This document shows positions 1-16,000 of a stretch of DNA of 64,000 bases, piece by piece. The position numbers and the translations under genes are program-made. The stretch spans positions 13,848,601-13,912,600 of the forward strand of contig NC_092677.1 of NCBI RefSeq assembly GCF_964355755.1, in the 5' to 3' direction. Origin of the DNA: Antedon mediterranea. Taxonomy: Eukaryota > Echinodermata > Crinoidea > Comatulida > Antedonidae. The number at the start of each line of letters is the position of its first letter. Position 1 is the stretch's first letter. The notes beneath the pieces were generated by a model. That model made no database searches. It worked only from the letters and a program-made list of their open reading frames with translations, and had not been told where the DNA came from.

Positions 1-37
1 ATATGTGCGCTATATAAATTGTTATATTATTATTATA
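1..37 (+). repeat. 3' tail of a dispersed retroelement, cut by the window edge
   Basis: The first bases contain GCGCTATATAA followed by TAT/TTA-rich repeats. The same word followed by a (TAT)n run occurs at 4,930-4,968. This is a common form of SINE/LINE 3' end in invertebrates. Only the tail lies in the window, so strand and family are inferred. Confidence 0.35.
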
Positions 38-115
38 TATGTTTGTCTTGTGAACCTCTGAGGGTCCCTAATGATCAGCAATTGCTGGATGGATCACCCT
101 CATGGTTTAACAAAA
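38..115 (+). mobile_element. 3' half of a tRNA-derived SINE (family copy 1 of 3)
   Basis: The segment running from GTTTGTCTTGTGAACCTCTG to the ATGATCAGCAATTGCTGGAT block is nearly the same as 13,495-13,555 inside the longer SINE copy at 13,340-13,576. It is related to 61,640-61,700 in the third copy. The promoter-bearing 5' half is absent here. Confidence 0.6.
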
Positions 116-769
116 TATATAATTAATATACTGTGTAGGTTGTATATCATGCGTAGTATTAATTATGCTAATTATTCTGAAAACTCCCATATTAATGAAG
201 CGAATCATCCACCCACCACAAAACACACTTTCAGTTTTCATTGTAAAAAGAATAACATTTTCCGCGAACAGCATCGTAATCAATATACATTATAGCCTAC
301 TCTCCCACATGATTAACATTTGGATGTATTCGATTAAGATTTTGATTTTAGTAAAGAAAATTACTTCACAGAAGTTAGCCGATCCATAGAACTTAACAGT
401 GATGTGTATTCTGTGATAATATAATACGCAGTAATATTATGTCGTCATTGCTGCTTGTAACAAGAGTGTGACGTCATCAAGAACTGTGACGTTGTAGTCG
501 TCACATGGTTTCCTTGAATCATCACGAATGCAAATACTACGCTTGAATGCACTCATAATAAATGGTCGAATCGAAAGATCTTACCGGATCGTTTCGTTTA
601 GCTAAAAACAGACACTGTACATGTTAAAGCTTACAAGATACGTTGTGATTGAATTAAGTAAGTACTTTAAGTTTAGTCGTCGACAATAACAACCCACGAC
701 GAACTCTGCCGATTGTTGCTCAGTGCTGTATTTACGTCGCTACAACTACAAATACAAGCGGTCATCGAC

Positions 770-1004
770 CTCACTTCCTGATAAAAACGATTAGCCAATC
801 AGATCTGTACAATGATACTAGTCAGTGGAATGATAATATAAACGCGTTATTTAACAACCAAACACAATCACTTAACCGCAACCGAGCAGGACCAACGATT
901 ATTTTGTAGTAGGATACTAGCTGCTAGAAGAAGAATTACCACAAAAAGGAACGAAGCGTGCATACCTCGCTACTACACACTACTCCATGAATAGTATAGC
1001 TAAC
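770..1004 (+). promoter_or_regulatory. Probable proximal promoter and 5' UTR of CBFB
   Basis: Seen: a CCAAT box at 795-799, an ETS-like TTCCT at 775-779, and two RUNX-type cores, ACCGCA at 875-880 and ACCACA at 938-943, all within 235 bases upstream of the CBFB start codon. There is no convincing TATA box, and the transcription start is not defined by sequence alone. The RUNX cores would fit feedback on a RUNX partner gene, but six-base matches arise easily by chance. The call rests mainly on position. Confidence 0.35.
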
Positions 1005-4000
1005 ATGCCGAGAGTGGTTCCAGACCAGAGAGCGAAATTTGAAAATGATGAACTATTTCGAAAACTTTGTCGAGAGTCAGAGGTATACATTCAAGTATAT
1101 TGATTTTTATCATCGTATGGATACATATAAAGTCGATCTGCAGGCTTCTGCTCATGTTTTGTTGTGTATTTTCATCACGATTACGCAATTAAAAGAATTG
1201 TCAATATTTGTTTACGCAGAAGCTTTTACAGAGACCGACATACAATCAACGTTTATGGTTTTCACCGATCGGAAACAAATAGCCTACTTATGGATAATAT
1301 TATTATTTGCTATATTACTTAATTCTTATTTTGTTTTGGATTAGAAATCTACATGCGTATTTTTATTTGATTGTGAATATATACCTTTTCTAAAATATTT
1401 CGGGTTTTCCCCTTTTCAGATTAGGTATACTGGGTTTCGCGACCGATCCATAGAAGAAAGACAAGTAAGGTTTCAATCGGGTTGTAGAGAAGGTCATTCG
1501 GAATTTGTAAGTATCATTTTTATTTTTTAGTATTAAGCCTATAGTACTTTGGCCAGTAGGAAGCATATTATGTATAAGATAAGTGTGCAAAGTACAATAT
1601 CAGTCGAGAGCATAACATGTATATATATACATACCGTGCACTGATGGTACAGGTAAGTGGTTCCATAATAGTAGTGCACTGATGAAGGGCTAGTGTTGCC
1701 CGAAAGCTCTGCTAACTTTTCTGGCTGTTTTACTTCTCGTTTTGATTTAGCTTTTCGCTTTTATTTTGTATCTCCATTGAGATCCAGCCACTGATACCCA
1801 CAGCATTGTCACTTTTTCAGTAATTTGCCTTTGGATTTATATAGGCCTATATACAGTATATATTTTTTTCTGCAATGTTGACTATTATTAATTTGTGTTT
1901 TTGTCGAACTTGATGACTTATTTAAAAGCATATTTATAGATATATATGATAAACGACCTTAATTAAAATAATAAAAATTCCCACTTTAATTGGATCATAT
2001 TCAATTAATTTATTCAAATTAGTAAATTGAAAAAAACAATCAATTTTAATTGTATTCGGCTTAGGCCTATCTATAATCATATTTAAAAGTTGTTGATCGT
2101 AAAATGTGGCAAGAAAGTCGGAAATATAACCATAATAAAAAGCTATAGAACGTTAGGCCTCATGTATCATGAAAAATGTTTTTGGCCTAGGAGCTATTAT
2201 ACATTTCACCATAGGGTCAAGTACCGTCCTAGTTTTTAATATTGAACCACTTGCCGTCACTCATATTATATTTTGTTTATACCACCGACAGGCAATTATA
2301 TCCACTGGAACAAATCTTCACCTTCAATTCGTCCCAAATTCATGGGCAGATGATAAAATAGATAGACCTCCACCAAGGGAATATGTTGATTTTGAACGGG
2401 AACGAGGCAAGGTAAGTGTATACTGTTCAAGGAACAGAATAACATCACGATCAAATTGTTTTTGATGTAAGAAATGCTACTATTATTGTATGTAGCCTAT
2501 CATCGTAGGCCTACATATTATAGGCCTACTCTGTTTGTGTGTGTGTGTTAAATTTTAAAAAAGGTCGTAAAACGCGTATGATTTTCATTACACTGGAAGC
2601 TTCGGTCTTTTTAGACAGGCTTACATGTGTATCACGTACAAGTAGCAAGGCCAGAGAGGCTTGCCCTATTTTTTTCCTGTTCCGGTTCCTGAATTGGTGG
2701 TACATTTCGTCACCTTTATTCGTTTATTAGTATCAAATCGTCCTCTTTATGTGTAGGGTGTCCCTACACGCGCGGTTCCCACGTGTTGAATCATACACAC
2801 GTATCCCACGCAAAAACAACGCTACAGTGGAACCAGCTATTCAAAAAATTCATTCCGGATGTATACATGTTTATATAATTATTCTTGTTCACTTAAATCC
2901 TCAATGATAATACGCTTAATATAAATGATAATGGAGCAGTTAGTATCCAGTGTAGGCTTTTTATTATTCTCGTCCCACACAAGAGTTTTCCATTTTTGAA
3001 CCGAATAATAAGACAAAGCTTTAAATCCTGTAGCCGTGAACCTGTGGAATATAAAAGAAAATGGCGAGATTTCGTCGCTACGCACAGTACCAAACGTAGC
3101 CTTACATTATCTTGCTAGGCCTACAATATGTAACAGTTCTACATATTTATTACAGTTGAATATACATAATTTTTCGAGTAAAAAATGTGTACATAATTTA
3201 TTTTATATATTTTTGTAAGACTTTTACTCTTAATCGATTTATCAAATTATCTTTTGGTATTTTGTTATATAGGCCTACTGTACAATGTGGTTATTTCTCC
3301 ATGGTTTAACTAATATGTTATTGGGAGTACTAGTATATTAGTAGTAGGCCTACTGTACAGTGCCAGAGTGGCGTATACTGTGGCGTTGCGTTTATGGTTT
3401 TGTGGTTTCATTTGCCTTATTTGAGCTGTCGGATATACAATATGGCTTATTATGATTACCGGCTACTTCAAGTACCTACTTATGTATAATGAAAATGATG
3501 CTTTTAATTATCATTACTACACACCTAACGGAATACCGGTACGCATTAGAAATCCTTGCTATCGGATTAGACCAGCTGAGTTACGGAATACCGCATTCAA
3601 AATTACGGAATACCGATTGATAATATCGTATTATATCAGCCCGAGTTACGGAATACCAATACGCATCGGATATCGCGAAGTACCGTATTAGACCAGTCGA
3701 GACGGAACTTCGGTACGAAAGCCAGAATAGAAGAAAAACAGTTGATATCATTTTTATACCTTATCTTATACATGTAACTTGCTTTTATCTGATTATTTAA
3801 GATGTAGGACTACAACGATACTAAAATGATATTAAATTTAAGGTAGGCCTACTGCTCTACCAAATATCCTAATATTAATCTCCGCAGACACCTCTGTCAA
3901 TGAAATTAACATTAACGGAGACTACTAAACCTAGGTTAGTGGTCTACAATTAGAGTAGACAAAGACCCTGTGTAAAGCAGTGCCATTTTCCACACAAACG

Positions 4001-7000
4001 AAAACTTCTGTAATTAGCACGAAAGTCAATTTCTTGCCCCAGCATGATGTGAAATGGATTTCAGTTAACCCACAGTCGGCTATCGTATAGTGTTGAAACC
4101 CATGTATTGTGTCTTAAAATTCATAATGAATTAGGCTTACATATGGTGTTACAATACCAATGCACACTCATCCTCATGACACATATCTTCATTCATTTGT
4201 ATAATTAGTCACGGGTTATTACATGGAAACGAAACACCCTTTCTCCGTTGTTTCATGATAAGAGCATAAGATTCAATCTTTTTGTAATTACATTTTGATG
4301 TGTTATAAACAGTCGGGTTCTTTATAAATCGATGCCCTTTCCCTTTGAGTGAACTTAAAGTTAATGATACCGTATACCACATTCTGTACAGTACGTTACC
4401 AATTTTGTTGTTTCGGAAGCTTTCCCGACATCGAATTTCCGCCGAAGCAACTGCCGTCCCACACCCAAGTAAACGCCTCTTCTTAAGTCGTAACATAGCC
4501 TTGACTGACGGCTACCCTAGTCAGAATAAAAACGTTTACATTTTACAATTGAATCACTGTCCAGACAGAGATTCAATCACATTAAGCAAGCAAAGTTCAT
4601 TTGTTCAATTTGTTATCAATTATCAATCCACGCGTACAAAAGGTTTGTAGGCCTATATGTATATATTTAAATCGTTTAACTTTTGTATGGCTTTAGGTTT
4701 ATGCAATTATTCCGAATATAGCATTGTAAAATAAAGATTATATGACCAGGGACGATTTTTTGATTTAATATAACTCTTCCCTGATAAGACCTAGGAAATT
4801 ATAATTTAATGCAATATTGCGCAAATTTCATAAAATATAATATTTAAAATGACGTCACAAGATATTGAAAAAATACTGGGGTAATAATGCTTGTAAAGCG
4901 CCTTTGAGCATGATTACTCATGAAAAGGGCGCTATATAATGTGGTATTATTATTATTATTATTATTGAAATTTTTTATAAAAAGCAAGAAAAAAGGTTTT
5001 TAAAAGTGTTTTAAAACTGTCGAGGTTCTTTGTTTTCCCTGTGCAAACTGACGGCATGTTCATTTAGTGCAACTTTAATGTGACAGGCTAGATAACTCAA
5101 GATTGAACCGTTTATTTATAACTGCGAATAGCATTGGTTTCTTTAGTTACAACAGTTCACCATTATTTTAAATCAAGCATTAGACAACAAAGAAGTTAAC
5201 TTTATTTAAATAAAAGTACAGCGTAGACGCAATGTTTCAAGTACAATGAACCCAATGTTGCAGGCCTATCTAATGGATCGATATGTCTGAAATAAAGAAA
5301 GAATTAACGGATAGTAGGTTCATAACATTTTACAACTGATGCCTACCTTTAGGTCCAATATGAATTTCTACCAGATACCAATTAATGGTTGCGAAATAAC
5401 ATCTTCAAATTTAAGAAACGTTGCCAAAATTTAAATTTTACAACCAGTTTAATTTGGTGATACATCTTGCTCAACTCTGCTGCAGTGTTATAGGCCTACC
5501 TTTAGGTTTAATATGAATTTTTACCAGATAACAATTAATGGTTGCCAAATAACATCTTCAAATTTAAGAAACGTTGCCAAAATTTAAATTTTACAACCAG
5601 TTTAATTTGGTGATATATCGTGCTCAACTCTGCTTTAATGTTATAGGCCTACCTTTAGGTTTAATATGAATTTTTACCAGATAACAATTAATGGTTGCCA
5701 AATAACATCTTCAAATTTAAGAAACATTGCCAAAATTTAAATTTTACAATTTGTTTGATTTGATTTGATAATATATCTTGCTCACAACTCTGCTGCAATG
5801 TTAAGGCCTACCTTTAGGTCTAATACAAATTTCTACCAGATACCGATTAATGTTTGCCAAATAACATCTTAAAATTTAAAAAACGTTGCCAAGTGCTTAG
5901 AGTTGAATACGGACTTCTGTCTCTGTTTGAAAGTTGTCATTCCAACAAATTTGTATAAAACGGAAACCCGGGGTCCGATAGATAAATTATGGTAAAATTA
6001 TTAATTTGATAATCTAAGGTCGCGGTGGTAAATTCAAATATAAAAGATAATATAACAGATAGTTTTTTTCTATAGTTGATCGTCCTTGTGTATTGAACAT
6101 TGTTATACTTTTAATTGCACATGCCTTCATGTCATGTTGCCCATGTGAATAATTAAATGTCCGTGATATTCGGTTTAAACCACATTTTAGAAACACGTGT
6201 TTGAATAATCGCAGTAATGTAGCATTATTCACGTTTGAAATTAAAAATATATTCATGAATATAAAAATATATTAAAACGTAAATCCTTGAACTACTTTAG
6301 AATTAAATCTCGGAAGAAAATAAAGTACGTTTATATTGACATGAAATATTTTGGGTAGGGTTTTATTTCGAAGGAAATCGTGAATTTATATAGAGAAGTA
6401 TATACATTTCCTTATAGACACACCTCTTATTAGAACATTTAAAATACTATTATTAATATTATTATTATATTATTGTATTAACAAACAGAACAAATCAGTA
6501 TTGCGCTAATGTACAGTACTGTCCAAACTGTACGGACAACTAGATTAAGAAAAATAGAAAATACTTATTCTGTATCAAATAAAATAATACAACCAGCTTT
6601 AAAATTGTCGCTGATATAATAATAATAATAATAATAATAAACCAGTAGGAAGATATTAGTAATTTCACTGAATATACTACTGTATCTAAGTCAAAGTCGA
6701 AACTGCCCTGTTTAAAAAAAGTGCGGAAAACCTTGTTTCAACACCATGAACTAATTTAAGAAAAAAACAATCGGTCGAAACAAACTGAGATTATGGAGAT
6801 ATTGTTTGTTTACAAACTGAATGTTTATTTAATTTCATTAGTGAATTTTCTTAGCCTAATTAGTTTTTGTTTAAACAGCCTTTGTAATAAACTGTAAAAT
6901 AATTATTATGTGTCTGGATCATGTGAGATTCAATAAGGTTTTCTTGGAAACAGATCCTTGGCTGACTGACTGATTACTAACATACGGCACAAATCATTGC

Positions 7001-10000
7001 AAATCTTCTATTCGGCTTAAGCGTATACTTTACACTGATACAATTTTCACATGTTCAGCAACAAAGGGACTACTATGCATGTACTTTCGTTTGGTTTTGG
7101 CCCTCTTCCAATTTCATTCAGAATTAAGTTTCCAGTACATACCACTACACGTGTAGAAATATTTCCACATCCACTGTCCTCTGAGTGGAAATAGTTGAAT
7201 GTGATAAAAAAAAGTAGGCCTATCCAGTAGTAAATATAAGTAAATAGTAAAGTAGGTTTTTCCAGTACAACATTTTAAGTACAACTTGTTAATCACTTGA
7301 AATACAGATAATTTACTTTAATATCTTTAATGTATGCATATTGCCAAAAGAATTAAAGATTTAATATGTACATGTTACTGGACCAGACAAATCTTGACTC
7401 TTGAGTCTTCTGTATCGATTGATATAGACTAGAAGATGTTTTTTTTTAATCAAGTTATGTTCATAAATATATTTTTAATATGGTATGAGGTGCGCTTCCG
7501 TTTATCTGTTTCACCTATAAAAAATGTTCTGTACACTTTGTCAAATCATGTTTTATTTAATCCACGACAATGAACACGAAATTGGAACAAAATCATCGTA
7601 TATTTTCCCTTAATAGTAGGCCAACATAACAATTTTATGTGAGAAGATATCAAAGGGCACGCAGTGTTTTTCCTGTGAAAACAGTAACATTGGCACCACT
7701 TTCAGTATATCCTATTTCTTCAACTGAACAACTGTGTAGGCCCATATAAAAAAATACTTATGCCAAAAATTGGCGTATGCCAAGTAGGCTAGAGTTCCAA
7801 GATCTATTTTATCGTTTATTTACGAGGATATTATTATTTTGTATAACAGAACCCCTTCTTTGAGATATTCATAATAAGGAGAAACTTTCTTAAGAACAAT
7901 CGATGCTAGACATCGTCCCCATACTGTAGTATTTTACCCCGGCAAAAACCTATTAAAGTATTAAAGAAACACTTTCTGTGAGACGATTGATAATGTTTTA
8001 CCACAGTCTACCCGTTCGGCATCGTCGAGTGGATAGTTGGTTTGGTCCGAAGTTGTATTTTCATCTCGAAACCGTATAAAAGTATAGTCGGTGTCGTTTG
8101 TAGCTTCGATAGAAACCTACACTATTTAATCCGATGTTTTGGATCGCCGAGTGACGTCACGATAATTATTCAAATTCGGTTCTATGATTCATCACTCATC
8201 TATTGTTGATGCATTAAAATAGATTTGTTTGTCCCGATTGGTGAATAAGGATGAATATATTTTCAATGCGAACCTATAAAGGCAACCACGTAAATCGAAA
8301 GATAACGTTTAACAATGCATAGGGCCTAAACTTTTTGTCTGGTTTTGTGGTGAGAAATAACCCATGAAGAAATGCCTGTACTTATAACATGAGTAATAAA
8401 TACATAAGGATACGTCGGTTTAAAATCATTTACGAGTTTCTTTCATTGTTGTTTCATTCATAAGTTATTAATAAATTGAACTGTGTGTAAATTAAAAATT
8501 AAAAATATATAAGCCTAGCTACACATTTTAATTATACTTCAATATCGCCTACGTATGCCGTTGTGTGTAAACCCATGCCATGCTTCCTATCGATAATTGA
8601 CCAGGCTTAGATAAAATTGCTTTCATCGTTCAGAAAAAACAACGAATATGCCCTTATTATTTGTTTAAAGATATTATTCTATTTTTTTCAGGTACACTTA
8701 AAAGCACATTTTATATTAAATGGTGTTAGCGTATTATGGACTGGTTGGATAGATATGGTTCGATTAGATGGTTTAGGCTGTATTGAATTTGATCACGACA
8801 GAGCAGCGGTGAGTTGTATACTTTTAAAGTACATTTCGTCTGAACAATTATAGGCCTAAGCCTATAGGCCTATTTTTTCTGTACATGTCCAAATTATATT
8901 TATCTGTACATGTCCACATTTTATTTTTTAGTATTTTTTTTCTGTTGGGACTTTAAGCACAAGCTTTGCTTTTTTAAATCTGTACCTCCTTCATGTTTTA
9001 TATTGTTTAAGAAATTGTATTTTATGTTTGTTATGAATGAAGGAAATAAATGTTATTTTGATTGATTTTTGATTGAAATAACCAGTTATGTTACGGTTAA
9101 TAACATGAAATATCCAATTGATGATTACTGTTTGTTATTACCGTATACTTCAAACGCATTTAAAAACATTGGAGATTTGAATATTGATATATACTCAAAT
9201 TTTGTATTTGAAATGGTAGTCGGCGCATTAAAACGGCCGAGAAACCATGTAAAGCTTGTTTATTATGTGGATGTTTTCTCAATGGATACCAATACTATAT
9301 TAGAGTCAGCCATGCCTAACTTTGGCACACTTGTGTTAAAGTTCGTTATTGTATTCTTAATTTAATACGTGAATGTATGTTAACAATTTTATAGCCACGG
9401 CATCAAACAGATAGGCTCAATAGGCAAACAAAAGAACAATCCTGTACGGATACACTATAGACACGGTAACACAATACAGAATACCGATGTATTTAAATCC
9501 TTTTGAATAATTTCCGTTTGTTAATTATTAAGATTAACATCTTGGCTCATTAATAAAACTCATACACAATGCGATTCGAGTTTTAGACCAGACGCACATT
9601 ATTTTTCTGAACTTTTCACCAACGGATACAATTCAGGCCGTTACTAAACAAAATGGCCGATCACAAACAAACGTCTGGCCTAAAATGATGATACTATTCA
9701 TAATTGATATTTAATGGATTGACAATTCATCACAAAACATATTCCAATTTAAATAATTAATAGACGAAGGTTCGCAGTTGTTATTATGATTATTTAATTA
9801 CGACTATAAAAGATCACAAAATCTTTAAAATAAATGAATTGGATTAAATACAAATGTTTAAACTCGATATGTGAAATGTTCAATAGTTTGTTAATTGTTT
9901 CCTCTATTTCTTTCATCCACGAATGTAGGCTAGGCCCTTCTAAGCTAATTTATTTAAAGACAACATTTTGCGAAATCTTTCTGTATTATATAGACATTTA

Positions 10001-13000
10001 TTAATCAAAATGATCTTATCTAATAGGCCTACATTACCAGGAGGTTAAACAAATAGACTTCCCTTTTCGAATTTTTAACATTATTTAAATATATAAAACT
10101 AAATATAAACTTATTGTGGTTTTTATGCAAATATGTATTTCATAAGTAGAATCGATACCACAGACAGATAGGTTTGTTCAATGCCAGTAGGTCAATATAC
10201 ATATTTTAGACGTAGGTCTATAGGGCTATTCGGGGCTTTATGTTAAAGGGCAGAGATGCACATGGCCATTAGATACTTTATTACGGCTATTTTGGTTTAT
10301 AAAAAGGGCCTAGAGACTTCTCTAAACCGTATCGTAGCCTAGCCTACTGTACAACCCAAACGGTTTTAACGTAGGTAAATTTATAAGAACTTGAAGTAAG
10401 AATTAAGAGACCTTATTTATAAAACTGTCAATTTGGTTATAGAAGAAATACGTAAGTATTAATGTACCAAGATTCGGTGCTAAAGCAAAGGAAATTATGT
10501 ATTCCAAGAAACGATATTTTAATACCACTACATGACACGTCACCATTATAAAGATTTAATATTTCGAAATTAAATATATTATGATCAGAATCACATTATT
10601 CTTCAGGTAGTGGGCCGGCCCATTCTTTACAATTCAAAATGTATTTTTAATAATCAAAATGTTAAAATTTTTGTTTGTTAAATAAGTATGGATATTTAAC
10701 AATACTCAATATATAAGATCAACTCCCAGTCCAGTACGTAACTTAGGCCTACATTTATTGTTGTTATACGGTACATCTAATTAAATTAAAATCACATTAT
10801 GATTATATCGCATTATTACATTTATACAGTAAATTGTATGGTATTTATTTAATTAGATTTTAAATAAACGAATTTATTATTATTTTTTTATTGTAGACCG
10901 AAAATAAAATACTTTTAGATACAATTGAACAAAAGAATAGGCGACTTCGTGAATTTGAAGAACGACAACGACTATCTGGGTTGCATACGAGGCAAGAAAG
11001 ACGTGTAGAAAATGAGGCCCAGGTGAGAGTTCGATAGGTGTGTACAAAATCCTTTGTTTTTCATGTAAAATAAGTACCAATGTTATTGTAATGTTGCTAT
11101 TTTTCAGATTTAGATACTTTTTATTTTATGTTTGTGCTCAATCCGTAATAAAATCAACATTTGAATTGGTTTTTATAAAAGAAATCTATAGCCTTCCTAA
11201 GGGCCTACATTCATTTTTTGGACTTACTACCTACCACATTTGACCAGCCCGTGACGTAGACTTGTATCCCTGTGTTTATTGGAAAGTTTAGCTCGCCATG
11301 CCCAAATTAAGATCACCGGTTTGCTAGCCTCTAAAGGGTTTACATTGTGTAGGCTAGGCTCGCAAGCCGAATCATGATTTGGATAGACCACAACCAAAAA
11401 TATGTTTTCCCCGAAGTGAAGGTATTGTGTCACTATGCGATAAACTTAGCTAGTCAAGCCATGATACTTCTGTAGGCTTACATTTTAAATTTGAATAGAT
11501 TGCACCAAAACTCTTTTTCTTCGTTATTTCAAATTAAATTTATCACAAACAGAGCTCTTTTTTTTCAAACTGAAGATAAATGTACAGACTGTTAGCTGGT
11601 CAAGCCACGATATACTGTATAGGCCTAAAAGTAATATGGCCGAGCCCTTATTTTAAATTTAGATCCTCCCGCAACTAAGACGAATTTGTTTACCGTTGTA
11701 ACTTTTAATGATATAATTACTCAGCAATTTCAATTTGTATGTAAAACGACAGTGCATTTTAATATTATACACAAATAACATTAGATATATTCATTTAGTA
11801 TTTTTATAGATATTCTTGATTGAATAAAGATACCGAATAAGCCTATATAATATCATAGAAATATAAATTATTTTTAAAAACGTCCAAACCACACCTTTAT
11901 TCATTTGATATTGTAAATATTTCCTGTTACAACTTAAATGAGTTGAAAATATAAGAATGTCCATTCATTATGTATTTCGTGTTTCGTACTTAAATATGCA
12001 CTGTCATGGCGTAGTTATTAGGCCTACAAACAAATAAAATAAAATTTGACCGTAATATAGTCACTAACATTTAAAAAATGGACACAATCAGTAACAAAAC
12101 ATTTTAATAAATACTTTATATGATTGACAATAGGCCTATAATAAAAACATTTTATATAAAGAAGTCTATGAAACAAAAATAAATTGTTAGTTGTTGAGAT
12201 GTTACGTTATACACTGTATTATCACGATGTGTTCGATCCACCACAAGAAATAGATTTAAAATATGTTGTTCGAATTTCAAGAAAAACGGTGTTTAAACTA
12301 GAAATGCCAACCAATACTCTTTTATACTACCAAAAGGTGTAATGATCAGATCATATAAAATCGTTCTACTCGTCTTGTAGGTTTTCGTATTTTTTTGTAC
12401 GCGCGTATTGTGTTATAATACGGTCATTTTAGCGAAAAGAAAGAAAAGAAATAGGCCTAGGCCTATATCGCAAATAGCAAAAAAGAAATACAGGTAGTAT
12501 AGACCTTTTATGTGCAACGTTTGGGAATAATATTTGAAGGGGCTATTTAAATCGTACCGGTAATAAAGATTAGGGGGCGCCTGACACATTTTTGCAAATA
12601 GACATACTACCGTTTGTGTGGGAATCCACACAAAGCAAAACCACGAACAATTTCAGGAACCAAAGCGACAATAATATAAATACGATTCCCCTTAACAATG
12701 TCCCATAAGAAGAGGTTACTGCATTGTATAAATTTTAAAATTTCTTTAATCTCATGTATATTTTGTCTACTTTTATATCTCAATAAATTATCATAAATAC
12801 GCAGAAGAAAAAAAAATTGCGTTACGGTATCTGCCAATTTCTCATCACCATAACCATAGAGATATTCACTTTAATATCTCTATGCCATAACTAAATTTCC
12901 TAAAAGTATTTTACATAGGCCTACAGGTTAATTTTACAGAACAATAAATCGTAGCGAACCCGACATTGTACGAACTGGTAGGTCTTACAAACGTATTGCT

Positions 13001-16000
13001 GACGTCATAGTAATCTTAATATGGGACAATAGAAATACTTTGTTATGCCAGCATATTAAATTTAATTTTAGCTTCCTCAATACAATTGGTTTTAGATCGC
13101 GACGAGCGATTTGTTTTCCTATCCATTCATGGTTCATCCGGGTACCGGTAAACCCTCTTTACATTATATGTTAATTCTTCCTTGTTGACAAACAAACCTA
13201 CCGGTTAATTAGTTTACTACAGTATACTACCGGAATAAAATCCTACCTGGTATTAACATTGAATATGATTAACCTTGACGTTATATATATTTATCAGGGT
13301 AAGTCGATTTGTACCCATTATTATTAGCGATACTTTTAGCCGAGGGATTATGATGCTTGGCTACCACTCCAAGTTTCCTGAGTTTAAGCCCGTCCCATGT
13401 CAGGGGTTTTTCTAAGGACAAAATTACAACTCCACTCCTAAAGACTTGTAATAGGCCAACGACTTGTAATAGGCCTAAGACTTTGTTTTGTAGAACATCT
13501 TGTGAACCTCTGAGAGTCCCAAATGATCAGCAATTGCTAGATAGATCACCCTCATTAAATATGGAAAAAAAAAAAATTACTTGATTTTAGGCGGGAATTA
13601 AGTTTTGTTTCTCCTGTCGTAATAATTTATGACGTGTTTGTGGCGTTACTGTTCTTCAATCAAAACAAACGCTGAGAATCTACATCAAGTTGTCTCTCTC
13701 CGTACCGTACTTTTTCAAGTTTAACTGTCTTCTCGCAATGAATCATGACTTTCAAAACTATTCGTTTTACAACATTTTTGTGATTGATGAGTTAATAGAG
13801 TTTTAATATTGACCGGACTTTATTGATTAACGTCTTTTATGGTAGTAAAATTAGCAAATATTTGAATTAAATTTAATTTGTACAGTGTGTATCAACAGTT
13901 TGACGAAGAAAACTCTTAAAAGTAAAACATCATCATCAATGGCAAACAACAAACGGGTTTATTCTTTAATTTTAAACCATTACATTTCAAATATATTTTG
14001 TTTTCATCTGGTTTTGTTGTTCTCTTTCTCCCAGTGTCTCTTTTTTCGCATTTAAGAAGAGACTGTACATCTTTTAATGGTGGAATGCCCTGTATGTAAA
14101 CTTAAGTTCGACTAAAACTTGGTATAATATTACTGACTTTCTGATACAGTACCGTGCTGTATTGACTTTTTGTATTGTGTAATACATTTACAAGGCAAAT
14201 ATACCTGCTTGCTTTTGTGCTATATAAACAACCCAATATAAGTTATATCACCAGAAATGAACGGCAACGATCGTTTTCAATAGACCACTTTGACAGCAAT
14301 ATCATAAAATAATATCAAATTAAATGTATTTATTTTGGGAAGCTGTTGCAACTTCCGATCGAACATCCGAACTGTTGTTCCGTTATATTTTGCTTCCGGC
14401 AATCATCGGATCTTTTCTTCTTTGTGGGTTTTCTGGGAATTTCACAATACAGGGGGTCGACGAACCTTAATTTGTGTGTAAATCATCACTTTGGTATTTG
14501 GTTGGAATTAAGAAACCAAGAAGAGAATTGACAACGGAAGGATAAGAAAATAAAATTGACTGTCTCGTAATATTGCAACAATACCGTTTTATTGCCCCAC
14601 TGTGACAAATCCATTACGTATTTTGTGTTGCAATACCTGTCCTACTCAACAGCTAGAACAATACGTTGTATTTAGGTCCTCACTTTGATTAAATTAGGCA
14701 TAGGCCTCACTCATTATGGCCCTGGCTGTACACCCAGTACCAGATCAAAAACTTTATTCTGTCCGCCTGATATTATAATTAGGCCTGGTGGTTGATATCC
14801 AGAAATGAATTGTTTGTTTTAATGTTTTTGTATACAATCTGGTAAGGCATACTGTTCTTCGAACCGAGATTATTTATTTGTATTGTGTTTACATATGACA
14901 ATAAATTTAATCTGAATCTGTGATAATTATAAGTCAAATAGCCTTATACAGTAATTTATTATAGACAGATTAGTATTTGTCTTTTATCGGGGTAATTTAT
15001 AGTTTATCTTTCTGTTGTTATTTAGTGTAGGCCTACTGAGAGGCCTACTACTATAATTTAAGAAGAAAAATATCCGAATTAAAAACAAACCCTCTTGTAT
15101 TATACCACCCTGTTTACGCATTCCTATCGTTATTGGCGCGTCCATTAATTGAGCGCCGGCATTTCGTAATCATCGGTCGATGACTAATGCTTCAGAGCTT
15201 TGAAATTCATTTGCTAAAATTGTTGATAAATTATGTCATGGTTTTTATAAATCACTTCATTGTGCGCCGATAGACGTTTAACTGAAGAAGCAAAACATGG
15301 TGGTACTCGGAAAATCAAGAATTGTCTACTAGATTCTAATTATCTCTTATAATTCCACGGAATTGTAATTTATTTGAACTGAAGATATTAACATATTACA
15401 ATAGATTATAAAACACAAATGTAAGTTTCTATGGTAATGAATAAAATAATAAATCGCGGTACTAGGAGGCTTTAAGCAGTCGGTTTCATGTAGGCCTATG
15501 CGGTAATTTTGTTTAATTTGTCTGCAGAATTCCGAGAGTTCCATTGAATAATTCAATAATTCAATAAAAGAAAGAGACTTCACAGAAACACAATAGGATT
15601 CTTGAAATGTTGTTCCTCATTTATTATTATCCATGTCAGACACACATGAATACATACACCGTTCAAGTAAAAGATATTAAAATACAAGGAAACAATAAAA
15701 CCAACGTAAAATTAGTTAAAATGTAAAGTAAAATTGTTTTTAAATTAGTAAGAAAACACATTAGCAAAATTTAGTCATACAGTACAAGAAAACGTTGCAT
15801 TATTGATGAATTGAATTACATCCTCGATCAAGAAGAGAAAGAAAACTGAATCCCTCATCTTATTCATACCCATAACGTTAAGCTCTGTCTGCACTATCAA
15901 AGATTATGTGACAAAAAAATATGCCCATATGGACATGATGATTTCATATTACTACCATATTTGGGCACGTCACACTTTTTTTTAATAGTGTAGACAGAGC

